Source of the DNA: Salinivirgaceae bacterium
Lineage (GTDB): Bacteria; Bacteroidota; Bacteroidia; Bacteroidales; SZUA-534
Direction: 5' to 3'
DNA length: 64,000 nucleotides
Assembly (NCBI GenBank): GCA_017474765.1
Contig: JAFVGW010000013.1
Coordinates: forward strand, 1 to 64,000
Shown here: one piece after another, positions 15,267-24,465 of the stretch
Layout of the letters: every line of letters starts with the position of its first letter
How positions within the stretch are numbered: position 1 is the stretch's first letter
Program-made: the position numbers and the translations under genes
Notes under the pieces: generated by a model
The model's database searches: none
What the model saw: the letters and a program-made list of their open reading frames with translations, nothing else
Told to the model about the DNA's origin: nothing

Positions 15267-16022
15267 ATGGCACAAAACAAAGTCGTTTCCTGCATTCCGA
15301 ACACCATCACGCTGATGAACGCCTTGTCGGGATGTCTTTCCATAACTTTCGCATTCACAGGCAGCCTCACGCTTGCAGGCCTTTTCATCCTGATTGCCGC
15401 AGTTTTCGATTTCTTCGATGGCATGGCAGCCCGTCTGCTCAAGGTCAGTTCGGCTATTGGCAAGGAACTCGACTCGCTTGCCGATGATATCAGTTTCGGC
15501 GTGGCACCGTCGGCCATTGCCTTTATTATTGTTAGCCAGCAACTTAATACAGAGGGCGTAGCCTTTGCGCAACTTCCATTGGGAAAAATGCTGCTTTGCC
15601 TTCTGCCATTCCTGATGGCCGCTTTTTCGGCGCTGAGGCTTGCCAAATTCAACCTCGACGAGCGCCAGACAGACAAATTCATTGGTCTGCCAACACCTGC
15701 CAACGCCATGGTGTGGGCCTCGCTGCCATTCATTCTGACCTACAATGCCGACAGTTATATTGCGCAGAATGTCATTGTGCCACACATACTTATACCGCTC
15801 TCGCTGATTATGTCGTTTTTGTTGGTCTGCGAGTTGCCGCTGTTCTCGCTCAAATTCAAAACATGGAATTTCGGCAGCAACAAAATACGCTATATTTTCT
15901 TGCTTTTCTGTTTGATATTGATTGTGGTTCTGCACTTTGCCTCCATCCCCGCCATCATCCTGCTCTACGTACTGATGTCGGTGGTTGCGTTTAAGCCTCA
16001 GACATCTGCAACTGAAAAATAA
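15267..16022 (+). CDS. pssA: CDP-diacylglycerol-serine O-phosphatidyltransferase
   Basis: This membrane enzyme makes phosphatidylserine, the precursor of phosphatidylethanolamine. The CDP-alcohol phosphotransferase signature is complete at residues about 50-75: DGMAARLLKVSSAIGKELDSLADD, with DG, AR, G, D and D in the right places (shown here over 20 residues only as key positions: DG50, AR54, G65, D69, D73 approximately). The rest is a string of hydrophobic segments, as expected. Start at 15267 (MAQNKVVSCIPN) is chosen because it matches the usual N-terminus; the open frame extends to 15093 but that part overlaps the promoter. It is a single gene divergent from the Abi locus. Confidence 0.9.
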   Translation: MAQNKVVSCIPNTITLMNALSGCLSITFAFTGSLTLAGLFILIAAVFDFFDGMAARLLKVSSAIGKELDSLADDISFGVAPSAIAFIIVSQQLNTEGVAFAQLPLGKMLLCLLPFLMAAFSALRLAKFNLDERQTDKFIGLPTPANAMVWASLPFILTYNADSYIAQNVIVPHILIPLSLIMSFLLVCELPLFSLKFKTWNFGSNKIRYIFLLFCLILIVVLHFASIPAIILLYVLMSVVAFKPQTSATEK

Positions 16023-16041
16023 TTGGCTACTTCTCTGTGTC

Positions 16042-19000
16042 TTAGTCCTGCGGCAGCGGGAACGACACAAAGAACGAGGTGCCCTTGCCGACTTTTGAGT
16101 AGAACCAGATGGCGCCGCCCGCATCTTCCACAATGTTCTTGACAATGGCCAGCCCAAGGCCAGTGCCGCTTGTTTTGGTGGTGAAATTCGGCTGGAACAG
16201 TTTGCTCTCGGTTTCGGGCGATATGCCAGTGCCGTTGTCCTGAACCTCAACCACGGCGCGGCCTTTGAAACAACGCAGCGATATGTTGATGCGGCCTTTC
16301 TGCTTCTTTGGAATGGCTTGTATCGCGTTTTTAATCAGGTTATTAAACACTTGCAGCATTCGCTCGTTGTCCGCAATAATGAACACTTGTTGTCCTGCGG
16401 GTTCGGTGAAGGTGATTTTGGTGTTTGTGGTGTCGCGGAACAACTCAACGCTCTGGTTGACACGCTCGTTGAGGTTCACCAGTTCGGTGCGGCCTTCGGG
16501 CATACGTGCAAACTGCGAGAATTCCGACGCAATCGACGAGAGACTGTCGATTTGCTCAATCAGTGTGCGCGCAGTGTTCTCGAACCTTTCGTTGAAATCG
16601 GGGTCGCCGTTGCGTTGCGAGCGCTCGAGCAGTTGCACGCTCAATTTCATCGGGGTGAGCGGATTTTTGATTTCGTGGGCCACCTGCCGCGCCATTTCGC
16701 GCCAAGCGCTCTCACGCTCCGATTTGGCCAAACGCGTGGCACTGATGCTCAACTCATCGAGCATCAGATTGTACTCGTTCACAAGTTCGGCAATCTCATC
16801 GTCGCCCGCATACTCAACGCGCTGGTTGCTCTTGCCCAAATCGATGCTGCGGATTCGCTCCTGAACATCAATAATTGGTTTGGTGATTCGTTTCGAGAGC
16901 AGAATGGCTATAATCACACTTAGCATTACCAAAACCACATAGATATTGATTACGGCCACCGACACACTCGTAAGTTCTTGACGCAAAGGTGTTTGCTTTA
17001 TAAAGTACGGCAGATTGATGTAGGCCAGCAGTTTGTTGCGCGAGTTGATGAACGGCACGTAGGCTGAGTAGTAGTTCATTCCGCCGATGTTTTCCTTCTG
17101 AACAAGTCTCGATTTGCGGTTCATCTCCAACTCGCGGTAGGCCGAGGGGTTCATCTTTCGGCTTGTGAGTTTGCGGCTGTAAATCTCGCGGCGCGATGTG
17201 GCAATCAGGTCGCCGTTCTGGCTGTAGAGATTGATGTCGGTGAGGAAAGTGTTTGAGAACGAAGTGAGCAGATTGTTCAGTTCGTTGGCAGGTATCTTCT
17301 TGATATCGGTGGTGTTGGCGTATCGCTGCTCAAATTCTATCAGCACCGACTGCAGTTTGCTCGCCATAATGTCGTTCTGCGACCGCTTGTAGTGGTTGAT
17401 GGTGTAGTAAACCACACCGCCAGCCACTGATACAGAGGAAATTAGCAACACGGTGAGTATCGACACCAGAACCTTGTTTTTGATGGTGAAACGGATGTCG
17501 AACATACGCGTGTACTGATTGCCCAAAACCAACAGTATGGTGGTGATTATCAGGAAGAACACGAAGGTGTAGGTGAACGAAATCAGAATGTCGAACGCAG
17601 TGATGACTGGAGTGCTCACAATAATGCAGTTTTCGGCATCGCTCGAGAACATCACGTGGTTGAAGCGCTCCATGCGGAAATGGCGGAACTCGCTGTCGCC
17701 CTGCTCGCCGTAAACGTGGCTGTCGAAAGCGTAAGGAAATGAACCTGAATGAGTTGTGAGGTGACCATTCTGGTATTTTGCATAACTGATGTGCTGCTTG
17801 TATTTGTCGGTCTGGAGCGGCTTTTCGAGCAGCAGTTCGGGATAGCCCAGCACCTCGTAGTTGATTTTCGGCGACAGGCTGAAATAGAGCGTCACCGTTT
17901 TGCCCGAATTGCTCACTGGCAACGACACTCTCGCCATATAAATGGTTTCGGTCGATGCGTCCTTAATCCAATATAAACCAGGCACTTGCGTCTGAATTCC
18001 ATGCTGCCGCAGATAGCGGTTGTAGAACTGGCTGCAGTTGGCCGCCATGTCGTTCGGAGCGCACACGTTCAGTTCAAAGACGTAGCGGTTCAGATAGCCC
18101 GTAAAGTACTGATTCTGAATGTATCGGCCCAAATAGTCGTAATCAGGTTCTGGCTCGCTCAGAATGGCAGAAATGTCAGCATCGTCTTTCATGTCGGCAA
18201 TGGCGTCGGCAAGCACAACTTCGGCTGCGGGGTCCTGCACCTGCGACAGGTTGACGCACATCACCTCGCACTCCTCGTCCTGCCGCATCTGGCAGCCAGA
18301 GCGCGTCAGATATGTCAGATAGATGGCAAAAATGCCGACAACAACAGCCACCGTAGCGTAGTTCACCCGCTTCATCTCCCTCAACTTGAACCAAAGCAGA
18401 GTTATTATGCCGAATGTGAGGCAGTTCTGCAGCAAAGTGGGCGACAGATGCCATTTCATGTCGATGAGTGCGGCCAGCGCCAAAACAGGCAGTTCAATAC
18501 AGACCAACTTCCAGTAACTGAATGTTTTAAGCATTTGAATGGCCGCCTTGTCGAGCAGCAGAATAAAGCCCGTAAAACACAGTGTCAGAATAAGATGGCT
18601 CAATACGCTAATGGTGCTGATATTGGTAATCTCATACATCTCGAAGGTGAAATTGGAGTCGTTTATCAGGATTCCTGTCACATAGTTGACAAAAAGGAAA
18701 TATCCTGACAACACGGCAATCCATACCACCGAAATACCTATCCGTGAGACAGTTGGAAATTTATCGAGCCGTTTGAGGTGAACTTTGAAGAAATAGACAA
18801 AAAGCAGATAGAAGACAAGCACAACGCTGATGAGCAAGTCGCCGATTGACGGGAAAATGGTGGATGCCGCAAAAAGTTTGGGCGAGAAAATCGACAACTG
18901 GCTGTAGAATTCCTCTGGCAGAAACGCCTGTATGGCGGCTCGCGTGGCAATGGCTATTATTGCGATTATGAAGAACTTACGGTTGCTAAGCCGATTCCGT

Positions 19001-19683
19001 TTGATGCCTTTTTGCGCATAGAGCAGCAGCATGAGAATGGCCAACAGCAAAAAGGGGAAGGCAACGCGCCGCTTGACGGTGGAGTTGTCGGAATTTTCGA
19101 GGCTGAAAGTGAACAGATAGTTGCCGTCGGTGCTGTAGATGGCGTTCTCCGACTGCGCGTCGTCGGTTGTCAGGTCGAAGTCGCTCTGGATGTCGAACGA
19201 CGGATGGATTACATTCTTAAGAAACTCATTTTCATATTGATACTCCGATTTTACGGTTATGATGCTCACCGCAGTCTGCTTCTTGTTGGTTTTGTAGTGA
19301 GGAATCACATAGGCGTTGCCCGTGTAAACGAACGCCTGCTTGTACCACAGCGTGCCGTCGGGGATGGCCACGGAGTTGTTTGTCCAATAGACAAGGTTGC
19401 GCCCCGAATAGACGTAGAGCACAATGCCGTAGCGCTCGAAAAGTTTGTCGGGTCGGAAATCGCTGTTGTTGGCGAACTCATTAATTTGCTCGCGTTCAGC
19501 ATAAACAAGCAGCGAATCGACCAGTTGTTCCGCCATCAGTTCGCGCTCGTGCAGCCCGTTGATGAATTTCTGCCGCTCTGGCTCGAGCATTTTCGATTTG
19601 TGGTCGGGACTCAGAATGTAAATTCCTGCCGCAAAGAAAATTATGGCGAAAAACAATAACCGATGGCGGGCGAGGAAGTGCAT
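16042..19683 (-). CDS. Large membrane sensor histidine kinase, NtrY-like (1213 aa)
   Basis: The protein starts with a membrane span (12-28), a periplasmic region to about 225, a cluster of further spans (about 230-470), a second extracytoplasmic stretch and another span near 710, and a last span at about 900-920. A HAMP domain (about 922-980) precedes the HisKA dimerisation helix, with the phospho-acceptor in VAHEIKNPLTPMK near residue 1002. The ATPase domain has the N box (NNLIKNAIQAI), G1 (DNGTGI) and G2 (GTGLGLAIV). The phosphorylation site sequence is typical of NtrY/NtrB-like kinases. No response regulator gene adjoins it. The signal sensed is unknown. It converges with pssA, 19 bp apart. 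Confidence 0.88.
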   Translation of the reverse strand: MHFLARHRLLFFAIIFFAAGIYILSPDHKSKMLEPERQKFINGLHERELMAEQLVDSLLVYAEREQINEFANNSDFRPDKLFERYGIVLYVYSGRNLVYWTNNSVAIPDGTLWYKQAFVYTGNAYVIPHYKTNKKQTAVSIITVKSEYQYENEFLKNVIHPSFDIQSDFDLTTDDAQSENAIYSTDGNYLFTFSLENSDNSTVKRRVAFPFLLLAILMLLLYAQKGIKRNRLSNRKFFIIAIIAIATRAAIQAFLPEEFYSQLSIFSPKLFAASTIFPSIGDLLISVVLVFYLLFVYFFKVHLKRLDKFPTVSRIGISVVWIAVLSGYFLFVNYVTGILINDSNFTFEMYEITNISTISVLSHLILTLCFTGFILLLDKAAIQMLKTFSYWKLVCIELPVLALAALIDMKWHLSPTLLQNCLTFGIITLLWFKLREMKRVNYATVAVVVGIFAIYLTYLTRSGCQMRQDEECEVMCVNLSQVQDPAAEVVLADAIADMKDDADISAILSEPEPDYDYLGRYIQNQYFTGYLNRYVFELNVCAPNDMAANCSQFYNRYLRQHGIQTQVPGLYWIKDASTETIYMARVSLPVSNSGKTVTLYFSLSPKINYEVLGYPELLLEKPLQTDKYKQHISYAKYQNGHLTTHSGSFPYAFDSHVYGEQGDSEFRHFRMERFNHVMFSSDAENCIIVSTPVITAFDILISFTYTFVFFLIITTILLVLGNQYTRMFDIRFTIKNKVLVSILTVLLISSVSVAGGVVYYTINHYKRSQNDIMASKLQSVLIEFEQRYANTTDIKKIPANELNNLLTSFSNTFLTDINLYSQNGDLIATSRREIYSRKLTSRKMNPSAYRELEMNRKSRLVQKENIGGMNYYSAYVPFINSRNKLLAYINLPYFIKQTPLRQELTSVSVAVINIYVVLVMLSVIIAILLSKRITKPIIDVQERIRSIDLGKSNQRVEYAGDDEIAELVNEYNLMLDELSISATRLAKSERESAWREMARQVAHEIKNPLTPMKLSVQLLERSQRNGDPDFNERFENTARTLIEQIDSLSSIASEFSQFARMPEGRTELVNLNERVNQSVELFRDTTNTKITFTEPAGQQVFIIADNERMLQVFNNLIKNAIQAIPKKQKGRINISLRCFKGRAVVEVQDNGTGISPETESKLFQPNFTTKTSGTGLGLAIVKNIVEDAGGAIWFYSKVGKGTSFFVSFPLPQD

Positions 19684-19811
19684 TTTCGGGGTTTTAAGTT
19701 ATAAGTTGTTAAGTTTTAAGTTTTTTATTCTCGATGCTTGTCTTTTTATTTTATTGATAATCAGAGGATTTCTACTCCAACCATTCGTAATTCGTAATTA
19801 AAAATTCGTAA

Positions 19812-20285
19812 TTAAACATGGTGATACGGTTCGCCTTTCAAAATCGTGTGGCAACGGTACAGTTGTTCAACAAACAATAATCGAACCAATTGATGCGGAA
19901 AAGTGAGTTTTGAGAGTGAAATTTTTGCATTGGCGCGGGCGTACACCTCCTCAGAAAAGCCGTAAGGCCCGCCAATCACAAACACAAGGCGCTTGTGGCC
20001 CGCAGCAAACACACCGCTCATCCATTCGGCCATGCCCACCGACGTCATTTCGCGGCCGCGTTCGTCGAGCAGCACCACGTAGTCGCTGTTATCCAACTGT
20101 TTCAGAATCAGTTCGCCCTCTTTTGTGCGCTGCACAGCCTCGCTCATGCTTTTCGAGTTGCGGATGTCAGGCAGCGTCACAAACTCAAACGGAGTGTAGC
20201 GCACAATGCGCTGGCAGTACTTGCCGATGCCAGTGTTCAGATAATCATCGTCGGTTTTGCCGATGGCGTAGAGAGTGGTTTTCAT
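19812..20285 (-). CDS. rlmH: 23S rRNA (pseudouridine(1915)-N3)-methyltransferase
   Basis: RlmH methylates pseudouridine 1915 in helix 69 of 23S rRNA in assembled ribosomes. The 157-residue length is exact for the family. The SPOUT methyltransferase knot is visible near the C-terminus: FVIGGPYGFSEEV, ISLSKLTFPHQLVRLLFVEQLYRC and a final KGEPYHH. The gene is divergent from the DUF4783-nadC operon. The 128 bp between it and the kinase gene holds only AT-rich 'attcgtaatta' repeats. Confidence 0.93.
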   Translation of the reverse strand: MKTTLYAIGKTDDDYLNTGIGKYCQRIVRYTPFEFVTLPDIRNSKSMSEAVQRTKEGELILKQLDNSDYVVLLDERGREMTSVGMAEWMSGVFAAGHKRLVFVIGGPYGFSEEVYARANAKISLSKLTFPHQLVRLLFVEQLYRCHTILKGEPYHHV

Positions 20286-20398
20286 TTTTTTGTGGTGTTA
20301 GGTGCTGGGTGTTGACGCGGCGTGCCGTTTTCGTAATACGTAATGCACTGTATGTGTCCGTTGTCCAATGTCCGAAGTCCGATGTCCATAAAAAATAT

Positions 20399-20406
20399 TA
20401 CCTTTG
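20399..20406 (+). promoter_or_regulatory. -7 element upstream of the DUF4783-nadC operon
   Basis: TACCTTTG matches TAnnTTTG. It makes the ATG at 20410 too close to the start of transcription and favours the ATGs at 20422 or 20431 for the DUF4783 gene. No convincing -33 element was seen. Confidence 0.35.
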
Positions 20407-20421
20407 CCGATGGTCAAAAAT

Positions 20422-20847
20422 ATGAATTTGAAAATGTTTTCGGCAAAAAAAGTGATTCTGTTGACGGCTTTGTTGGCCACAATGTCTGTCTGCGGGCAGC
20501 GGATAGCGGCGCAAGTCATTGTGGTTGATTCAGTTATCGACCAAATCACGGCAACCATTGCCGACGGCAACGCCGATTCGCTGGCCACATTTCTGAACAA
20601 GCGCGTTGAATTGTCGCTGCCCAATTTCACTGCCATAAGCAGCCGCGACCAGGCACAGATGATTCTCCGCAAGTTTTTCATGATTCATCAGCCCGACTCG
20701 TTTGCCGTTGCTGGCGAGAACCAGTATCCTGGCGGATTTTTCGTAGTTGGCACTCTCCACAGCAGCGACCACCGCTACCGCGTGAGTTTCCTCACCAAAC
20801 AGCAATTATCGCAACAAACAGTATATCAAATATCTATAGAAGAATAA
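20422..20847 (+). CDS. DUF4783 family exported protein
   Basis: The product begins with a signal peptide (MNLKMFSAKKVILLTALLATMSVCGQRIAAQ). The mature part (about 100 residues) follows the DUF4783 pattern: IDQITATIADGNADSLATFLNKRVELSLPN, QAQMILRKFFMIHQP, GGFFVVGTLHSSDHRYRVSFL (given here as fragments). It resembles a small cystatin-like or NTF2-like fold, of unknown role. In Bacteroidetes it is commonly encoded beside rlmH and nadC, as here; it ends 1 bp before the nadC start, so the two are co-transcribed. The start is uncertain between 20410, 20422 and 20431. Confidence 0.75.
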   Translation: MNLKMFSAKKVILLTALLATMSVCGQRIAAQVIVVDSVIDQITATIADGNADSLATFLNKRVELSLPNFTAISSRDQAQMILRKFFMIHQPDSFAVAGENQYPGGFFVVGTLHSSDHRYRVSFLTKQQLSQQTVYQISIEE

Positions 20848-20848
20848 G

Positions 20849-21697
20849 ATGGATAATCAGGAGTACATAAAAGACTTTATCGCCCGCGCAATCCGCGAGG
20901 ATGTCGGCGACGGCGACCACACATCGTTGAGTTGCATTCCAGCCGACCAGCGCGGCAAGGCGCAACTGCTTGTCAAACAAGATGGTATATTGGCAGGCGT
21001 TGAGGTGGCCAGGATGGTTTTCGAAGAGTTTGACAAAGATTTGAAGATGACCACGTTCATAACCGACGGCACGCCAGTGAAGAAAGGCGATGTGGCGTTT
21101 GTTGTCGAAGGGCGCGAACTCTCCATTCTGCAAACCGAGAGGCTTGTGCTCAATTTCATGCAGCGCATGAGCGGAATTGCCACGCAGACAAGCCATTACG
21201 TTGAGTTGGTGAAAGGTCTGCACACCAAAATTCTTGATACCCGAAAAACAACACCAGGAATGCGCGTTTTTGAGAAGATGGCCGTGGTGATGGGCGGCGG
21301 ACAGAACCACCGCATCGGTCTCTACGACATGATTCTCATCAAAGACAACCACATCGATTTTGCTGGCGGCGTTCCGCAGGCCATCAATCGCGCCAAAGAT
21401 TATCTGAAAGCCAAAGGCAAATCGCTGAAAATTGAGGTTGAGGCGCGCTCGTTCGACGAGATAAGACAGATTATGGAAATCGGCGGCATCGACCGCATAA
21501 TGATTGACAATTTCTCGATTGCCGACACCAAAAAAGCCGTTGAGATGATTGGCGGCAAATATGAGACCGAGGCATCGGGCGGCATCACCGACGCCAACTT
21601 GCGCGACTACGCCGCCACGGGTGTCGATTTCATTTCGGTTGGCGCGCTCACGCACCAAATCCGCAGTCTCGACTTGAGTTTGAAAGCCATAAAATAA
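20849..21697 (+). CDS. nadC: Nicotinate-nucleotide pyrophosphorylase (carboxylating)
   Basis: NadC converts quinolinate and PRPP to nicotinate mononucleotide in de novo NAD synthesis. The 282-residue protein has the family hallmarks: REDVGDGDHTS at the N-terminus, NFMQRMSGIAT, LDTRKTTPGMR, and GGGQNHRIGLYDMILIKDNH, which carry the substrate-binding Arg, His and Lys residues. It shares a 1-bp stop-start overlap (TAATG) with the next gene and is in an operon running through nadK, so two NAD pathway genes flank two envelope genes. Confidence 0.95.
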   Translation: MDNQEYIKDFIARAIREDVGDGDHTSLSCIPADQRGKAQLLVKQDGILAGVEVARMVFEEFDKDLKMTTFITDGTPVKKGDVAFVVEGRELSILQTERLVLNFMQRMSGIATQTSHYVELVKGLHTKILDTRKTTPGMRVFEKMAVVMGGGQNHRIGLYDMILIKDNHIDFAGGVPQAINRAKDYLKAKGKSLKIEVEARSFDEIRQIMEIGGIDRIMIDNFSIADTKKAVEMIGGKYETEASGGITDANLRDYAATGVDFISVGALTHQIRSLDLSLKAIK

Positions 21698-22671
21698 TGG
21701 ATGTCAAAAAGATAATCGATAAAGGCAAAGACTTGCTTGACAAACTCATCGAGCCAACCAAACATCACACGCTGCCAGGGTTTGGCAATCTGTCGATTTT
21801 TGAGGTGGGTTCGTTCTTTGTCCGTGGCATGACCAACGGCACAATGGGTATCCGTGCAGCCGCCATTGCCTTCAATTTCTTTTTGGCCGTTTTTCCAGCA
21901 CTGCTGTTCCTTTCAACGCTCATTCCCTACATTCCGATTGACAATTTTCAGGAGGAACTGATGGCGCTGCTCGAGCAGTTGATTCCATCAAACACGTTTG
22001 AGACCGTCGAAGAAACAATTACCGACATTGTGATGTCGCCCCGCAGCGGCCTGCTGTCAATCGGCTGCATCACCACAATCATCATTGTTTCGAATGGTAT
22101 ATCGGCCGTCATCAAGGCCTTCAACTCGTCAATCAATGCCCGCGAGACGCGCTCGTTCATCATGCTGCGGGTGGCGTCGCTCATCATGCTGGTGCTGATT
22201 GGACTGCTGCTGACCACGGCAATCGGCCTGCTCATTTTCGGACGCACAATCCTCGCCTATCTTCAGGCAAAACATATTATATATGGTATGTTCTCGACGG
22301 TGATGTTCTATATTGGTCAGTGGCTTATCATACTGATGCTCTGCACTATAAGCGTCTCGATAGTTTACTATTTCGCACCAGCCAAGCGTACCCACATGGG
22401 ATTCATATCGACTGGTTCGGTGCTGGCCACGGCGCTGCTGCTGCTCACTTCGGCAGGGTTCGGCTACTATTTGTCGAATTTTGGCAACTACAACGCACTT
22501 TACGGCTCCATCGGCACACTTATTGCGATACTTGTCTGGCTCAATCTGAACGCCACGATTTTGATTTTGGGCTTTGAACTGAATTTGAGCATTCAGGCGG
22601 CGCACGAGGAGAAAGACAAGAAACAATGGGATATGATTGGCTTTATTAAGAATCAATTTAAAAAACAATAA
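21697..22671 (+). CDS. YihY/BrkB family inner-membrane protein
   Basis: The 324-residue protein has six strong hydrophobic segments and the YihY-type motifs GIRAAAIAFNFFLAVFPALLFL near the N-terminus and FGNYNALYGSIGTLIAILVWLNLNA near the C-terminus (key parts only). Family members are membrane proteins of uncertain function, once misnamed RNase BN, with suggested transport roles. It overlaps nadC by 1 bp and is followed 11 bp later by the RlpA gene. Confidence 0.88.
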   Translation: MDVKKIIDKGKDLLDKLIEPTKHHTLPGFGNLSIFEVGSFFVRGMTNGTMGIRAAAIAFNFFLAVFPALLFLSTLIPYIPIDNFQEELMALLEQLIPSNTFETVEETITDIVMSPRSGLLSIGCITTIIIVSNGISAVIKAFNSSINARETRSFIMLRVASLIMLVLIGLLLTTAIGLLIFGRTILAYLQAKHIIYGMFSTVMFYIGQWLIILMLCTISVSIVYYFAPAKRTHMGFISTGSVLATALLLLTSAGFGYYLSNFGNYNALYGSIGTLIAILVWLNLNATILILGFELNLSIQAAHEEKDKKQWDMIGFIKNQFKKQ

Positions 22672-22682
22672 TTCAAATAGAT

Positions 22683-23465
22683 ATGAAAAGAATCAAACTG
22701 ACATTGACAGCCTTGCTGCTTGCTGTTGTGAGCGGAGCAATGGCACAGATAACCGAAGTTGGTGTGGCATCGTTCTATGCCGACAAGTTCGACGGGAAAA
22801 CCACCGCCAGCGGCGAGACTTTCAGCCAGAAAAAACTGACAGCCGCCCACCGCACGCTGCCGTTTGGCACAGTGGTCAGGGTTACCAACCTCGACAACAA
22901 CATTTCTGTCGATGTGACGGTCAACGACCGCGGGCCGTTTGTCGACAAGCGCATCATCGACCTGTCGAAGGCTGCCGCCGAAAAATTGAAATTCGTGGAC
23001 AAAGGCACGGCGAGCGTCAAGGTTGAGGTTATAAGTCTGCCTGAATCGAACGCGGCTTCGGCATCGGAGATGAAACGCACATCATCGACTCCCGCATGGC
23101 CAGGCTCGCAGTCGGCAGTTGACGACCAGCCAGTTGAGGCACAAAACGAAACAGCGCCGCGCACCACACAAGTAACTGAAGTTCAGGCTCCTGCCAACGA
23201 ATATTTCAAGATTGAGTCAACACCAATTCACCCGAAGGGCTTTGGAGTCCAACTTGCTTCGTACCAGGAGGCCGCCAATCTGGTGAAACGCTGCGCCGAA
23301 ATCAAATCGCTGGTTAACAAAGACATAATGATTCAAATCGGTGATAAGGACGGCGTGAAGGTTTACCGAATCATTGCAGGTCCGTTTGAAACGCGCGAGA
23401 AAGCCGAACATTTCAATAAAAAACTGACCGATTTCAGCGGCAGTTTCATTGTAACTCTCGAATAA
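22683..23465 (+). CDS. rlpA: RlpA-like septal lytic transglycosylase with SPOR domain
   Basis: RlpA-type proteins cut glycan strands lacking stem peptides during cell separation. A signal peptide (1-21) is followed by the double-psi beta-barrel (about 25-115): GVASFYADKFDGKTTASGE, LTAAHRTLPFGTVVRVTN and the catalytic-Asp region VNDRGPFV. After a Pro/Ser/Thr linker (120-180), a SPOR domain (about 185-260: GFGVQLASYQEAANLV ... VYRIIAGPFETREKAE) would bind septal peptidoglycan. There is no lipobox, so it is probably periplasmic. It ends 6 bp before nadK. Confidence 0.9.
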   Translation: MKRIKLTLTALLLAVVSGAMAQITEVGVASFYADKFDGKTTASGETFSQKKLTAAHRTLPFGTVVRVTNLDNNISVDVTVNDRGPFVDKRIIDLSKAAAEKLKFVDKGTASVKVEVISLPESNAASASEMKRTSSTPAWPGSQSAVDDQPVEAQNETAPRTTQVTEVQAPANEYFKIESTPIHPKGFGVQLASYQEAANLVKRCAEIKSLVNKDIMIQIGDKDGVKVYRIIAGPFETREKAEHFNKKLTDFSGSFIVTLE

Positions 23466-23471
23466 TCAATC

Positions 23472-24350
23472 ATGAACGTTGCCATCTACAGTCAGTTGTT
23501 TGGCTCACAGCACGAGAGTCTGCTCAGGACGCTCTTCGATGCGCTGGGCCGCCACCAAGCCAAAATCTGGCTGCATCCGCTGTTTGCGCCCGTTTTCAAA
23601 CTCTGGCAGCAAAGCAGCGGCCTCACGTACGCCAACATCGACACATCGGGCAAAATGCCTGACAATCTTGACTATGTGATTGTTTTGGGTGGCGACGGCA
23701 GTTTTCTGAAGGCAATCAGCGAGTTTGAGCATCTGCAGGTGCCGTTTGTGGGCATCAACACTGGGCGGTTGGGCTTTCTGGCCGACATCTCGCCCGATGA
23801 TGTGGCAAGCGCCATCGACGCAATAGCCGCCAATCAGTTCATTGTTGAAAAGCGACCACTGCTTGCGCTTCAGCCGCAAATCAGCGAGATTAAGCACCCG
23901 TTTGCGCTCAACGAGATAACCGTGCATAAGTGCGACAGTTCGAGCATGATTGTCATCCACACCTACATCGATGACAAGTATCTGGCAAGTTATTGGGCTG
24001 ACGGACTGATAATTGCAACACCCACAGGTTCAACAGCCTACTCAATGAGCGCTGGCGGCCCCATCTTGTCGCCCGCATCGCAGAACATCATCATCACGCC
24101 CATCGCATCGCACAACCTGACGGTGCGGCCGCTTGTCATTCCCGACTACAGCACCATCCGCATCACGGTTGAGAGCCGCGAGCAGAACTATATGCTCTCG
24201 CTCGACTCAACTTCGGTGGTGCTCAGCAATTCGTCGGAAATCACTATCAGCAAGGCCGAACGCAGCGTGAGTCTGATAAAATTTGACGGTCACGGATTTT
24301 TCTCAACCCTGCGTAACAAGTTGATGTGGGGTGCCGACAAACGGAATTAG
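23472..24350 (+). CDS. nadK: NAD kinase
   Basis: NadK phosphorylates NAD to NADP with ATP. The 292-residue protein has the GGDGSFLKAI motif (about residue 75), GINTGRLGFLADI, the NE/D region ALNEITVHK, and ADGLIIATPTGSTAYSMSAGG, which together define the active site. It is the last gene of the DUF4783-nadC-yihY-rlpA-nadK run. A new promoter follows before the PorG-like genes. Confidence 0.95.
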   Translation: MNVAIYSQLFGSQHESLLRTLFDALGRHQAKIWLHPLFAPVFKLWQQSSGLTYANIDTSGKMPDNLDYVIVLGGDGSFLKAISEFEHLQVPFVGINTGRLGFLADISPDDVASAIDAIAANQFIVEKRPLLALQPQISEIKHPFALNEITVHKCDSSSMIVIHTYIDDKYLASYWADGLIIATPTGSTAYSMSAGGPILSPASQNIIITPIASHNLTVRPLVIPDYSTIRITVESREQNYMLSLDSTSVVLSNSSEITISKAERSVSLIKFDGHGFFSTLRNKLMWGADKRN

Positions 24351-24424
24351 ACGTATTTTTATCAATGATAGTTGGCCGTTGCCGTAAAAAATAATCAATT
24401 TATCTGTCATAATAAAAATATTCT

Positions 24425-24432
24425 TACTTTTG
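24425..24432 (+). promoter_or_regulatory. -7 element upstream of the PorG-like cluster
   Basis: TACTTTTG matches TAnnTTTG and lies 34 bp before the ATG at 24466. A -33 element is not clear. It would start the transcript that runs through the three PorG-like genes toward uppS-bamA. Confidence 0.4.
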
Positions 24433-24465
24433 GCTCTGTTGTAGAAATGTTATCTTTTGGATTTT